64,000 nt of DNA, taken from NCBI GenBank assembly GCA_018662365.1, contig JABJGH010000066.1:1-64000 (forward strand), read 5' to 3'. The first letter of the stretch is position 1. Each line of letters begins with the position of its first letter. The position numbers and the translations under genes were made by a program. Shown in pieces: positions 27,356-35,549 of the stretch. Below the pieces are notes generated by a model, which saw only the letters and a list, made by a program, of their open reading frames with translations, was not told the origin of the DNA and did not search any database. Source of the DNA: Chloroflexota bacterium (lineage in GTDB: Bacteria; Chloroflexota; Anaerolineae; Anaerolineales; UBA11579).

Positions 27356-28210
27356 ATGAGCTCACAAAAAATTGCTATCGTTACAGACAGTTCCGCATAT
27401 ATTCCTAAAGAAGTAATGGCAGGTTTGAATATTCACGTCATCCCCCTGTGGATGATCTGGGATGATGAAAAGTTTCGAGATGGGGTGGATATTGACCCGG
27501 AGAGTTTTTATAAACGGTTATCCAACTCAAAAACAATCCCTACCAGTTCACAGCCCTCTGCCGGGGAGTTTATTGAGTTCTTTAAAAAGGTGGCAGAAAA
27601 TAATGATGCCATTGTGGCGGTGTTGGTATCTTCAAAGCTAAGCGGCACGATTGCAAGCGCATTGGCAGCCCAAAAAGATTTACCAGAAATCCCGATAGAA
27701 ATTGTGGATACCTATAATGTTTCAATGGGGTTGGGATTCCCCGTTTTGGCTGCTGCAAAGGCAGTTGAGGCTGGGAAAACGGTGGAGGAAATAGTTTCTA
27801 TCGCTGAAGGGGTGAGCAAGGAGATGAGTTTTCTCTTTGCAGTGGACACTCTGGAGTTTTTACGGAAAGGTGGACGAATTGGAGGGGCAAAGGCTTTGTT
27901 GGGAACTGCTTTGAGAATCAAACCAATTTTACATTTTGAGGATGGGAGGATCGAACCCTTGATGCAGATTCGCACAAAGAAAAAAGCGCTGAAAGGATTG
28001 CTGGATATTGCAGAAAGCCGCTTAGATGGACGAAAGATGGCAGAAGTAGCGGTGATCGACATTGATGCGGATAAAGAAGGTGGTCAAGTTGCAAAAATGG
28101 TCGAGAAACGATTTGGAATGAGCAAGGTGATTAGAGCTGGAGTAAGCCCAGTGGTTGGGACACACGCGGGACCGGGGGCGGTTGGGCTGATTTTTTATCC
28201 AGAAGAATAA
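27356..28210 (+). CDS. DegV family protein (fatty acid-binding)
   Basis: 284 residues. Family motifs: VTDSSAYIPKEV at the start, TIPTSSQPSAGEF, VLVSSKLSGTIASALAA, FLRKGGRIGGAKALLGTALRIKPIL, and THAGPGAVGLIFY. DegV/FakB proteins bind a fatty acid and present it to a kinase for phosphorylation; FakA is not in this window. The start is ATG 27356, with GAGGAGG at 27343-27349; a TTG further up overlaps that site and is rejected. Confidence 0.95.
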   Translation: MSSQKIAIVTDSSAYIPKEVMAGLNIHVIPLWMIWDDEKFRDGVDIDPESFYKRLSNSKTIPTSSQPSAGEFIEFFKKVAENNDAIVAVLVSSKLSGTIASALAAQKDLPEIPIEIVDTYNVSMGLGFPVLAAAKAVEAGKTVEEIVSIAEGVSKEMSFLFAVDTLEFLRKGGRIGGAKALLGTALRIKPILHFEDGRIEPLMQIRTKKKALKGLLDIAESRLDGRKMAEVAVIDIDADKEGGQVAKMVEKRFGMSKVIRAGVSPVVGTHAGPGAVGLIFYPEE

Positions 28211-28244
28211 TCGGTCGATAATTTAAGACAGAATGAATTAAAAA

Positions 28245-28273
28245 AAAGAGACGAGTAATCCTCGTCTCTTTGA
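28245..28273 (+). terminator. Intrinsic terminator after degV-like gene
   Basis: 11-bp perfect stem (28245-28255 with 28261-28271), A run before and short T run after. Confidence 0.85.
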
Positions 28274-28367
28274 TGATTAAGATCGATTTTTAATAGAAAG
28301 GAGATTCCATCTTAAAAATCATTTACCTAGAGATAAACTTTAGGTATTTTATTTTAATCAGTCAATA

Positions 28368-28631
28368 TTAAGCTTGTAGTCTCCTTGAAGATAAGAACCA
28401 AGCTAAACCTAAGAAGATCAGTGCAGGTACACCTAAGAATAGCAATAGGTATCCAGCCGCTCGGGGTTCTACTTCAAGAATTGAGGCGCTATAATTTTGG
28501 GCTGCCACATAGGCCAAAAACCAACCAATTATGCCCAAGAGCCATTCGTACCATTTGAGGTTTACTTTCTTAACGATCAACATGGTTACAACGACTACAC
28601 CAATAATTAACAATAAAGTTGGAAATAACAT
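28368..28631 (-). CDS. rdhB: Reductive dehalogenase membrane anchor RdhB
   Basis: 87 residues with three membrane helices: MLFPTLLLIIGVVVVTMLIV, EWLLGIIGWFLAYVAAQ and GYLLLFLGVPALIFLGLAWFL. Size, the WYEWLLG segment and position 13 bases after rdhA match the RdhB/PceB anchors that hold the exported catalytic subunit at the outer face of the membrane. It ends the minus-strand operon. Confidence 0.85.
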   Translation of the reverse strand: MLFPTLLLIIGVVVVTMLIVKKVNLKWYEWLLGIIGWFLAYVAAQNYSASILEVEPRAAGYLLLFLGVPALIFLGLAWFLSSRRLQA

Positions 28632-28644
28632 TTTTATCGGCTCC

Positions 28645-30036
28645 TTAACCTAGATCGCCGTGAATTTTGCCACGGGTTGTGTCAATGCCGTATTCTGGCA
28701 TATCCAGTTTGTACCAATCTTCTGGATCTTTCATTGGTTGACCCAATGTTTCCCAATTTGGTGTGTAGAGGAAGTCATCCAAAGTTCGTAATGTGGAATT
28801 GAGGACAGGTAAATTACCTGCAGCCCAACCTTGCAACTTGTGTAATCCAGCTAAGTTTTTCTCACTGAATGGGCAATATGCAAAACAGATTCCACAACCA
28901 GTTCCGACTTCGTACCAGTATGAGCGGCATTTCACGCCATCATCGTACCAAGCCTTGATTCCAGGATTGTTCCATTCACCAGTGGTTTCCCAGCTTGGTT
29001 CTTCATCCATGGAAAGAGCTTTACTTGGGCACATTTCCGCACATTTCTTACAGGTTCGGCAGAAATTCATGAGGCCAGCATCGATCGGTTTTGTTGGGGC
29101 GATATCCAAATTCGTAAGAAGTTTGAATACGCGGACAACAGGTCCATACTCTGGAGTGATGAGGCGGTTGTAGCGAGCCATTTCACCCAAACCAGCCATG
29201 ACAGCCATACCAGGAGCGGTTCCCAAAGCATTGCGGCGATATTCGCCAGGTGCTTGGTAGCCAAGGGTCTTGAGGAACATTTGGGTTCGAGCCTGGACTA
29301 ATCCACCAATCTCATAACCCATGCTGGAAACCGATCCACCCAATTCTGTGGGAGCGCGGCGCCAAAGCTCACGGCTCATTTGAACTGTGAATACAATCGC
29401 AGTTCGGCAGTCTTGAGGAAGATAGCGATGAGTTTCTGTTTCTGTTGGTTCCGAATGAGCGCTAGAGTATTCAATGATCTTGCGGTCGCCATCATTGGCA
29501 TAAAGCAATTTTTCTGTTGTACCAGGTTCAAGCTTTACAAAGCCTACAGAGGAAGCACCATAATAACGCATTGCAGCTGTTACAAGTTCTGCAGCTTCTT
29601 CGGGGGTTCCTTTCCATTTGGAAACGCCACGATCTTCTGGATTGAAACGGCCCTCGGGGCCGATGAACTGTGATTCTGCTAAAGAAAGATTAGCAAATCC
29701 ATGTCCCCAACCAGCAGCAACCGCGTGAGCTTTGAGATCCCAACCTGGGGTTCCTTTTTCCAATCTGCTTTGCTCATTAGTTTTGTCAATTTCTTTTAGT
29801 TTGTCTAATTTGTCGCCATAGAATTTTGGATTAAAACCAGTGATTGAAGCATCATGACGTTTCATTACCTCCCAGTCAATTTCGACTGTGGGTTTATCAA
29901 TTTCTTTAATCCAACCAGGGCGTTTATTGGAGGGCAGTTTTTCATCAGCCCCCAACAAAAATGGGCCAGTAGCTGCGGCGGTGCCGAGTACACCCATTTC
30001 TTTAAAAAATTCTCGTCGTGTTAAGTTCTCAGGCAT
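28645..30036 (-). CDS. rdhA: Reductive dehalogenase catalytic subunit RdhA
   Basis: 463 residues, the size of respiratory RdhA enzymes, which remove halogens from organohalides using a corrinoid and two 4Fe-4S clusters. A Tat signal TRREFFKEMGVLGTAAATG is at the N-terminus. TPEEAAELVTAAMRYYGASSVGFVKL is the conserved nitroreductase-like corrinoid-domain region. Clusters: CRTCKKCAEMCP (about 325) and CRSYW...GCGICFAYCPF (about 375-390). AGGAGG precedes ATG 30036. The gene follows a pentahaem lipoprotein gene and precedes rdhB. No regulator of the usual MarR, CprK or two-component type is adjacent. The substrate cannot be told from sequence; marine and sediment relatives have unknown substrates. 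Confidence 0.95.
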   Translation of the reverse strand: MPENLTRREFFKEMGVLGTAAATGPFLLGADEKLPSNKRPGWIKEIDKPTVEIDWEVMKRHDASITGFNPKFYGDKLDKLKEIDKTNEQSRLEKGTPGWDLKAHAVAAGWGHGFANLSLAESQFIGPEGRFNPEDRGVSKWKGTPEEAAELVTAAMRYYGASSVGFVKLEPGTTEKLLYANDGDRKIIEYSSAHSEPTETETHRYLPQDCRTAIVFTVQMSRELWRRAPTELGGSVSSMGYEIGGLVQARTQMFLKTLGYQAPGEYRRNALGTAPGMAVMAGLGEMARYNRLITPEYGPVVRVFKLLTNLDIAPTKPIDAGLMNFCRTCKKCAEMCPSKALSMDEEPSWETTGEWNNPGIKAWYDDGVKCRSYWYEVGTGCGICFAYCPFSEKNLAGLHKLQGWAAGNLPVLNSTLRTLDDFLYTPNWETLGQPMKDPEDWYKLDMPEYGIDTTRGKIHGDLG

Positions 30037-30136
30037 AGGATTTCCTCCTAAAGAAATCTTTCATTCTGAATAATGGTAAAACGGTTATCTTTCTGTTCCA
30101 AACAATCTTTGTTCAATATATTTCTCCTTTAATCGA

Positions 30137-30736
30137 TTAGTTCTTGGTCAATTCATAATCCTCATGGCATAACTCGCAACCTCCATCGAAGGTTTCATGC
30201 ATGGGATGACATACGATACAACGCACATCTGTTGTGTAATGGTAATCATGTGGATTGACAGGTTTGTAATTTCTAGTTAAGTCCGAAACAGCTCCGTATG
30301 AACCTCCATGACAATTTAAGCAAATTTGATCGGGTGGTGAAGTGAAATCCCTATTTGGGGGAAGGTTATGACAGCCGTGGCAATTTGGCAGAGGCACATC
30401 CTTATTCACTTCGTCTTCTTCTGTATGACAGTCGGCACAACTGGTGAGGACATGTTGATGCAAGCTATCTAAGCTGGTGGATGTATCCCAATTTGCTTCA
30501 ACTTCTTCCTCAGCTTTTGGGGTGAGAATATTTGTAAAAATTTCTCCGATATCCACTGGTTCACCATCGATATCCGTTTCTTCTTCAATATCGGAGACCG
30601 AAAGGAGACCGTTATCCTCTTCTTCTATGTTCTCTTCTACAGGTGTCGGTTCGGGTGGCTCTTCTCCACAGGCAACAATCAGAAGGCAACAAAGAAGGAG
30701 GGTAAAACAATTTCTCAGGGTTAATTTATTGATCAT
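30137..30736 (-). CDS. Pentahaem c-type cytochrome lipoprotein
   Basis: 199 residues. N-terminal signal with lipobox LIVAC (Cys ~23), then a very acidic Glu-rich linker of ~60 residues, then five CXXCH haem sites: CADCH, CHGCH, CLNCH, CIVCH and CELCH, plus extra His residues that can be distal ligands (HQHVLTS, NPHDYHYT). This is a surface-exposed electron carrier. It is the first gene of the unit with rdhA and rdhB, which makes it a candidate electron donor for the dehalogenase. This pairing is inferred from position only. Confidence 0.88.
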   Translation of the reverse strand: MINKLTLRNCFTLLLCCLLIVACGEEPPEPTPVEENIEEEDNGLLSVSDIEEETDIDGEPVDIGEIFTNILTPKAEEEVEANWDTSTSLDSLHQHVLTSCADCHTEEDEVNKDVPLPNCHGCHNLPPNRDFTSPPDQICLNCHGGSYGAVSDLTRNYKPVNPHDYHYTTDVRCIVCHPMHETFDGGCELCHEDYELTKN

Positions 30737-30788
30737 TTTTTCTGTGAACTCTCATTAGCGATTTGTATGTTGTTAAATAGCCAAAATG

Positions 30789-30826
30789 GCACTAATTTGG
30801 TGCAATTACTCGTGAATTTTTTCACA
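30789..30826. promoter_or_regulatory. CRP/FNR-like site and second dyad in front of the cytochrome-rdh operon
   Basis: CGTGA-N6-TCACA at 30811-30826 differs by one base from the TGTGA-N6-TCACA site at 22606. A second imperfect palindrome, GCAC-N7-GTGC, lies at 30789-30803. Both are 50-90 bp upstream of the cytochrome start, where an activator or repressor would bind. No -10/-35 could be set with confidence. Confidence 0.55.
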
Positions 30827-30909
30827 GCAACATAATAATGATACCAAAAATAACTTATATTAATGACAGGAAAAACACCCGCTAAACGCATCTATTTCCC
30901 ATTTATTTA

Positions 30910-30948
30910 ATGGGTAAATATCCCATTAGCTATGGGATATTTACCCAT
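30910..30948. repeat. Perfect 17-bp inverted repeat, five-base loop
   Basis: Arms 30910-30926 (ATGGGTAAATATCCCAT) and 30932-30948. No T run follows on either strand. It lies between the divergent-facing end of the ABC operon and the cytochrome promoter. Could be an operator or an RNA hairpin; ATGGGTAAATATCCCAT is itself nearly self-complementary (ATGGG...CCCAT), so four ATGGG half-sites occur. Confidence 0.85.
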
Positions 30949-30993
30949 GGTTCGAGAGGTTGCTTTATAAGAATATTCCCCCCTTAAACAAAA

Positions 30994-31023
30994 GATCCTC
31001 GGCGAATTTAGTCGCCGAGGATC
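30994..31023 (-). terminator. Terminator of the ABC exporter operon
   Basis: Perfect 12-bp stem with a six-base loop; on the minus strand it is followed by TTTTGTTT, 35 bases after the second ABC gene ends. Confidence 0.85.
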
Positions 31024-31057
31024 GATATTTTGAAAAAATCTGGATTTATTTAATTCA

Positions 31058-32980
31058 CTAATCAATCTCACGTCTAAATTGGCTCATATAGAGATCATAG
31101 TAAAAACCTTTAGCAGCCAATAAGGTCTCATGGTCACCACGTTCAACAATCTTTCCATCGTCTATGACTATCACTTGGTCGGCACTGCGAATCGTGCTTA
31201 AGCGATGGGCGATCACAAAACTGGTTCGACCAGCTAAAAGTTGTTCAAGCGCAGCCTGGATCAACCGCTCTGTGCGAGTATCCACTGAGGAGGTTGCTTC
31301 GTCTAAGATCAAAATTTGTGGCTCTGCGAGGGCTGCGCGGGCGATGGCAAGTAATTGTCGCTGCCCTGCACTTAACCCTGAACCCCTTTCTCCGAGCTCA
31401 GTCTGATAGCCATCGGGTAAGTTATCGACAAAACTGTCGGCATGGGCGAGCTTTGCTGCAGCGATTACTTCTTCGTCGGTGGCATCTGGTCGACCAAAGC
31501 GGATATTTTCCATGACGGTATCGGAAAACAGGAAACTATCTTGTAGAACGACAGCGATTTGGCTGCGGATGCTGGCGGCAGTTACATCGCGTACATCATG
31601 ACCATCAATTTTTAGTGATCCGCCGGTGATATCATAAAACCGAGGAATTAGGTTTGCGATGGTTGTTTTACCCGCGCCAGTGGGACCGACAATCGCCACG
31701 GTTTGACCGGGTTTGGCGGTGAGGTTTATCCCTTTGAGAACGGGTTCCCCCTCCACATATTCTGCCCAGACATCTTCAAGTTCAACGAGGCCTTCGATTT
31801 TTGGAAGGACCGTTGCATCTTCCTTGTCTTGAACATCAGGGACTTCGTCCAATAAGCTGAAAATCCGTTCGCCACCGGCGATAGCAGATTGAATTTGGGT
31901 CCAGAGGACGGATATTTGCTGCACGGGGCGATTGAATTGCTGGACGTAGGCGATAAAGGTGATCATGAGACCAAATGAAATTGTTGTTCCAAACAGTTCA
32001 CCACCATTTAATAATGCCCAGCCCCCTGCCACGGTGACCAGCATGAGACCGACATAGCCTAAAGCCTCTAGGGTTGGTGCAAGAGCTGAGGTGTAAGCAA
32101 CAGCCTTGATATTGGCATCTCGATTAGCAGCGTTGGTCTCCATGAAGGAGGAGATATTTTCATCTTCTCGACTAAAAGCTTGGGATTCACGCACGCCAGC
32201 GATACTTTCTTGAAGTTCTGCGTTTACCGAACCCATTTCAAGACGGGTTTGTCGGTATGCCTTTCGAGCTTGGTTGGAGAACCAAAGTGTAGCAACAGCC
32301 ATCAAAGGCACCATGGCGATGGAGATGAGGGAGTAAGCCACACTGCTTAGGAGCATGTTGTAGACCACCCAGATCATGAGGATGGCCCCACTTAAGACCT
32401 GCACTAATGCAAATGTCATTCCTTGTTGGATGGTGTCAGCGTCATTGGTTACCCGGCTCATCGTATCTCCGGCTTCACTTTCAACATGGAAACCAATGGA
32501 GAGGCGATTGATATGTTCAAATACTTTTACGCGGATGGTTCGAAGGACGTGTTGTCCTGACCAAGTCATGAAGAAGAACATTAGACCTGTGGTTACTGCC
32601 CCCACCACCATTAATATGATGATCTCAACGACAACCGCTCCCAAACCAGCACGATAGTCATCTACCGTCCAATCGGCTTGGGGGGAATCGATCGTACAAC
32701 CTTCTGTTTGACCTTCATCACCTGCGAAGAGGTCTGCAAAGGGGGAATTTTCTCCACCGATGATCTGGGAGCCAGCAGGGGTGATGTAACAGTCAACTGC
32801 CTGACCAAATAGTTCGGGTGTTCTCACTTGCGCCCAAGTCCCTATGATCATCATTATTGCGACGATCAGATATTGGAACCAATACGGTTTAAAGTATTTT
32901 ACAAATCTCTTTAGTGTTTCCGAAACCTTGACTGGTTTTGAAGTTTCTTGATTAAACATTCTATCGCTATGACCAATCAT
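31058..32980 (-). CDS. ABC exporter half-transporter with canonical ATP site
   Basis: 640 residues: six membrane segments in the N-terminal ~370 residues and a nucleotide-binding domain after that. Walker A GPTGAGKTT (about 420), Q-loop VVLQDSFLFSDTV, signature LSAGQ (degenerate from LSGGQ), Walker B ILILDEATSSVD with the catalytic Glu, and the switch His in IAHRLST. A ~50-residue extracellular loop with DCYITP...EGCTID lies between helices 1 and 2. One base separates it from the upstream partner gene, so they form a heterodimer. Confidence 0.93.
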   Translation of the reverse strand: MIGHSDRMFNQETSKPVKVSETLKRFVKYFKPYWFQYLIVAIMMIIGTWAQVRTPELFGQAVDCYITPAGSQIIGGENSPFADLFAGDEGQTEGCTIDSPQADWTVDDYRAGLGAVVVEIIILMVVGAVTTGLMFFFMTWSGQHVLRTIRVKVFEHINRLSIGFHVESEAGDTMSRVTNDADTIQQGMTFALVQVLSGAILMIWVVYNMLLSSVAYSLISIAMVPLMAVATLWFSNQARKAYRQTRLEMGSVNAELQESIAGVRESQAFSREDENISSFMETNAANRDANIKAVAYTSALAPTLEALGYVGLMLVTVAGGWALLNGGELFGTTISFGLMITFIAYVQQFNRPVQQISVLWTQIQSAIAGGERIFSLLDEVPDVQDKEDATVLPKIEGLVELEDVWAEYVEGEPVLKGINLTAKPGQTVAIVGPTGAGKTTIANLIPRFYDITGGSLKIDGHDVRDVTAASIRSQIAVVLQDSFLFSDTVMENIRFGRPDATDEEVIAAAKLAHADSFVDNLPDGYQTELGERGSGLSAGQRQLLAIARAALAEPQILILDEATSSVDTRTERLIQAALEQLLAGRTSFVIAHRLSTIRSADQVIVIDDGKIVERGDHETLLAAKGFYYDLYMSQFRREID

Positions 32981-32981
32981 A

Positions 32982-34901
32982 TTAGGCCTCCTCTCCGTTT
33001 ATTTTTACGTCGTCATCTAACTGAGAATGGTAAATCTCAGAATAGATCTCGCTGTTTTCAAGCAGCTCTTCGTGAGTGCCGGAGGCAGCTATTTTTCCTG
33101 CATCGAGAACCAAGATCTGATCGGCGTTCAAAACTGTACTAATGCGCTGGGCGATCACAAAACTTGTGCGCCCGACCATCAACCGATCTAAGGCTTGTTG
33201 AATTTCATATTCTGTTTGGAGATCGACACTTGAAGTTGAATCATCCAAAATAAGAATCTTTGGATTTAACAATAATGCCCTAGCAATAGCGACACGTTGT
33301 TTTTGTCCACCGGACAAGGTTGAGCCTCGCTCACCTACATCGGTCTCATAGCCATCTGGAAACTCTAGGATAAAGTCATGGGCAGCAGCGGCTTTCGCGG
33401 CTTCGATGACTTCTTCTCTACTGGCGTCTGGTCGACCATAGGCAATATTTTCATGGATCGTGCCAGTGAACAAGGTGGTTTCTTGAAGGACGATGCCGAT
33501 TTGTTCGCGCATCGATTCAATTTGCACTTTGCTGATATCCTGTCCATCGATAAGGACTTTGCCTTCGGTGGGATCATAAAATCTTGGGATGAGGTTGATA
33601 AAGGTTGATTTACCTGAACCGGTCATTCCCAAAAGTGCGACCGTCTCACCTGATTTGGCATCAAAACTAATCTCATCCAACACAGGTGTTTCCCCACCAA
33701 AATAGCGGAAGGTGACATTATCAAATGAGACATCTCCTTTCACTTCTGCGAGGGGTTTGGCATCTGGTGCATCTTCTACATCGGATTGGGCATCTAAGAT
33801 CTCAAAAACCCTGGTAGCCGAAGCAGCGGCCTGAGACATCAAGGTGATGATGAAACCCAATTGACCGACGGGGATGAAAACAAAGATGAGGTAAAGGCTG
33901 AATTTTTGGTATTCGCCAAGGGTTAAAGTGCCATCGATGATCTGTCCTCCACCGTAGTAAATGATGGCGGCTTGGCCAAGATTTGCCAACAAAAAGATAG
34001 TTGGCATCAGAAAAGTCATCAGCTTCATGACCTTAATGTTTTGGTCCATGAAGATATTGGCAGCTGACTCGAATTTTTTGACCTGTTGTTTTTCTCGGTT
34101 GAAGGCTTTAACTACTTTAATTCCTGCTAATCCTTCTTGCAAGATCGAGTTCATTGCAGAAAGTTTTTTCTGAACCCTTTCGAACATCGGGCGGGCAACG
34201 CCACCAAAGACCATGAACATTAAAAATGCCAGTGGCAAAATCGGAAGAATGACCATGGTTAGTTTTGCATTCGTTGCGAATAACAAAGCCAGGGTGCCAG
34301 TAAGGAGGATCAATGATTGAGCAGACATTAATAAGCCTTGCCCAATAAAGGTACGCACCTTTTCTACGTCATCCGTTGCTCGAATCATCAATTGACCCGT
34401 GCGGTGTTTGTCGTGGTAGCTAAAAGAAAGACGCTGAATTTTTGCAAATAATTCGTTACGAAATTCAAATGAGACCGATTGAGAGACTCGTTCTCCCATA
34501 TAGGCCTGGGTAAATGCAAATAAGCCACGGATGATGGCGAAAACCAGGATCAATGCGCCAGCCCAAATGATGGCATCGAAAGCACCATCATAATTGGCGG
34601 TTACTTCTTCAAGGGATAATCCCAATTGATCCAAAGCGAGAGATTGAAATGCTGCTGGAACCTCTAATATTTTTGAAGCGATGAAACCATCGGTTATTGA
34701 ATCAATGATATTTTGCAATAGTTCTGGCACCGCTAATTGTGCAAGGGTAGCAACTACCAAGGCCCCATAGGCCCAAAAAGCCTCTTTTTTATAGCGGCCT
34801 AAATAGCGGATCGCACGGCCAAGGCTTCCCATGGAAGACCCACCTTTGCGCTTTTCACGACGACCGCTTCCACGCAGCCTTTGTGTTCTAGCTTTCATCA
34901 T
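32982..34901 (-). CDS. ABC exporter half-transporter with degenerate ATP site
   Basis: 639 residues, same fold as its neighbour: membrane domain then nucleotide-binding domain with Walker A GMTGSGKST, signature LSGGQ and switch segment IAQRIST, where the usual His is Gln. Walker B reads ILILDDSTSSVD, so the catalytic Glu is Asp. Together these mark the non-catalytic site partner seen in heterodimeric multidrug exporters such as BmrCD. A basic N-terminus (RTQRLRGSGRREKRKGG) precedes the first helix. It overlaps the marR-like gene by 14 bases. Confidence 0.93.
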   Translation of the reverse strand: MMKARTQRLRGSGRREKRKGGSSMGSLGRAIRYLGRYKKEAFWAYGALVVATLAQLAVPELLQNIIDSITDGFIASKILEVPAAFQSLALDQLGLSLEEVTANYDGAFDAIIWAGALILVFAIIRGLFAFTQAYMGERVSQSVSFEFRNELFAKIQRLSFSYHDKHRTGQLMIRATDDVEKVRTFIGQGLLMSAQSLILLTGTLALLFATNAKLTMVILPILPLAFLMFMVFGGVARPMFERVQKKLSAMNSILQEGLAGIKVVKAFNREKQQVKKFESAANIFMDQNIKVMKLMTFLMPTIFLLANLGQAAIIYYGGGQIIDGTLTLGEYQKFSLYLIFVFIPVGQLGFIITLMSQAAASATRVFEILDAQSDVEDAPDAKPLAEVKGDVSFDNVTFRYFGGETPVLDEISFDAKSGETVALLGMTGSGKSTFINLIPRFYDPTEGKVLIDGQDISKVQIESMREQIGIVLQETTLFTGTIHENIAYGRPDASREEVIEAAKAAAAHDFILEFPDGYETDVGERGSTLSGGQKQRVAIARALLLNPKILILDDSTSSVDLQTEYEIQQALDRLMVGRTSFVIAQRISTVLNADQILVLDAGKIAASGTHEELLENSEIYSEIYHSQLDDDVKINGEEA

Positions 34902-35409
34902 TTTCTAACTCCTGATCTGTTTGTATTTTCCATACGACAATCTTTTCGTCTGAGTTTTTGGTTGATTTTTTGTCGATCTTCTCCGAAGCTTTAATCATGC
35001 TTCTAAAGCCATTGGTGATGTCTTCCAGTTCATTTTCGGGAATGTATTCGATTAATTCATCGACCCAGCCCATACGCGCTTTAAATCCTTCTTGGATCAA
35101 TTGACGTCCTTTCTTTCTTAATGCCAATTTTTTATTTCGGCGATCTTCTTTGTCTTCTCGCCGCTCGACCATGTCTAGCTGAACCAAACGGTCCACTAAC
35201 TGACTTGCAGCGGGGGTAGAAATACCTAAGTCCTCGCCGATCATGGTCACTTGGCAATTTTTTCGGTGATTTATCATCATCAGCGCTCCAACCTGTGAAC
35301 GAGAGAGATCATTTTCGCCCATCCACTCGGTAAAGCTGTGCATTGAATGGCGCATGAATATTTGGATCCATTCTTTTAGCGCGAGATGAAATTGTTCAAT
35401 TTTTGACAT
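34888..35409 (-). CDS. MarR-family transcriptional regulator
   Basis: 173 residues with the winged helix (LSRSQVGALMMINHRKNCQVTMIGEDLGISTPAASQLVDRLVQLDMVERREDKEDRRNKKLALRKKG) typical of MarR. First gene of the minus-strand exporter operon, so it probably represses its own transcription and that of the exporter until a ligand binds. The operator candidate is at 35426-35445. The C-terminal ~30 residues are hydrophilic and extra to the family. Confidence 0.93.
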   Translation of the reverse strand: MSKIEQFHLALKEWIQIFMRHSMHSFTEWMGENDLSRSQVGALMMINHRKNCQVTMIGEDLGISTPAASQLVDRLVQLDMVERREDKEDRRNKKLALRKKGRQLIQEGFKARMGWVDELIEYIPENELEDITNGFRSMIKASEKIDKKSTKNSDEKIVVWKIQTDQELENDES

Positions 35410-35425
35410 ACTTAATGCCCTTTAA

Positions 35426-35445
35426 TAGTTAATTGGCGTTAACTA
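35426..35445. promoter_or_regulatory. Palindromic operator before marR-like gene
   Basis: TAGTTAA-N6-TTAACTA, perfect 7-bp arms, 17 bp before the start codon. Size and place fit a MarR dimer site. Confidence 0.7.
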
Positions 35446-35549
35446 TAAGCCAATATAAAGTTTTCGGGTAGAGGTTAATTGTTAGAGAAATGTTAGAAAT
35501 TTTTCATGTATAATTTCAGTAAGGAAAAAATGTTTGAGGAGCTTGCAAA

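Noticed and set aside
28324-28346. Weak hairpin after rdhB as terminator
   Set aside because: Only a 6-bp AT-rich stem; could be real but does not stand out from the background.
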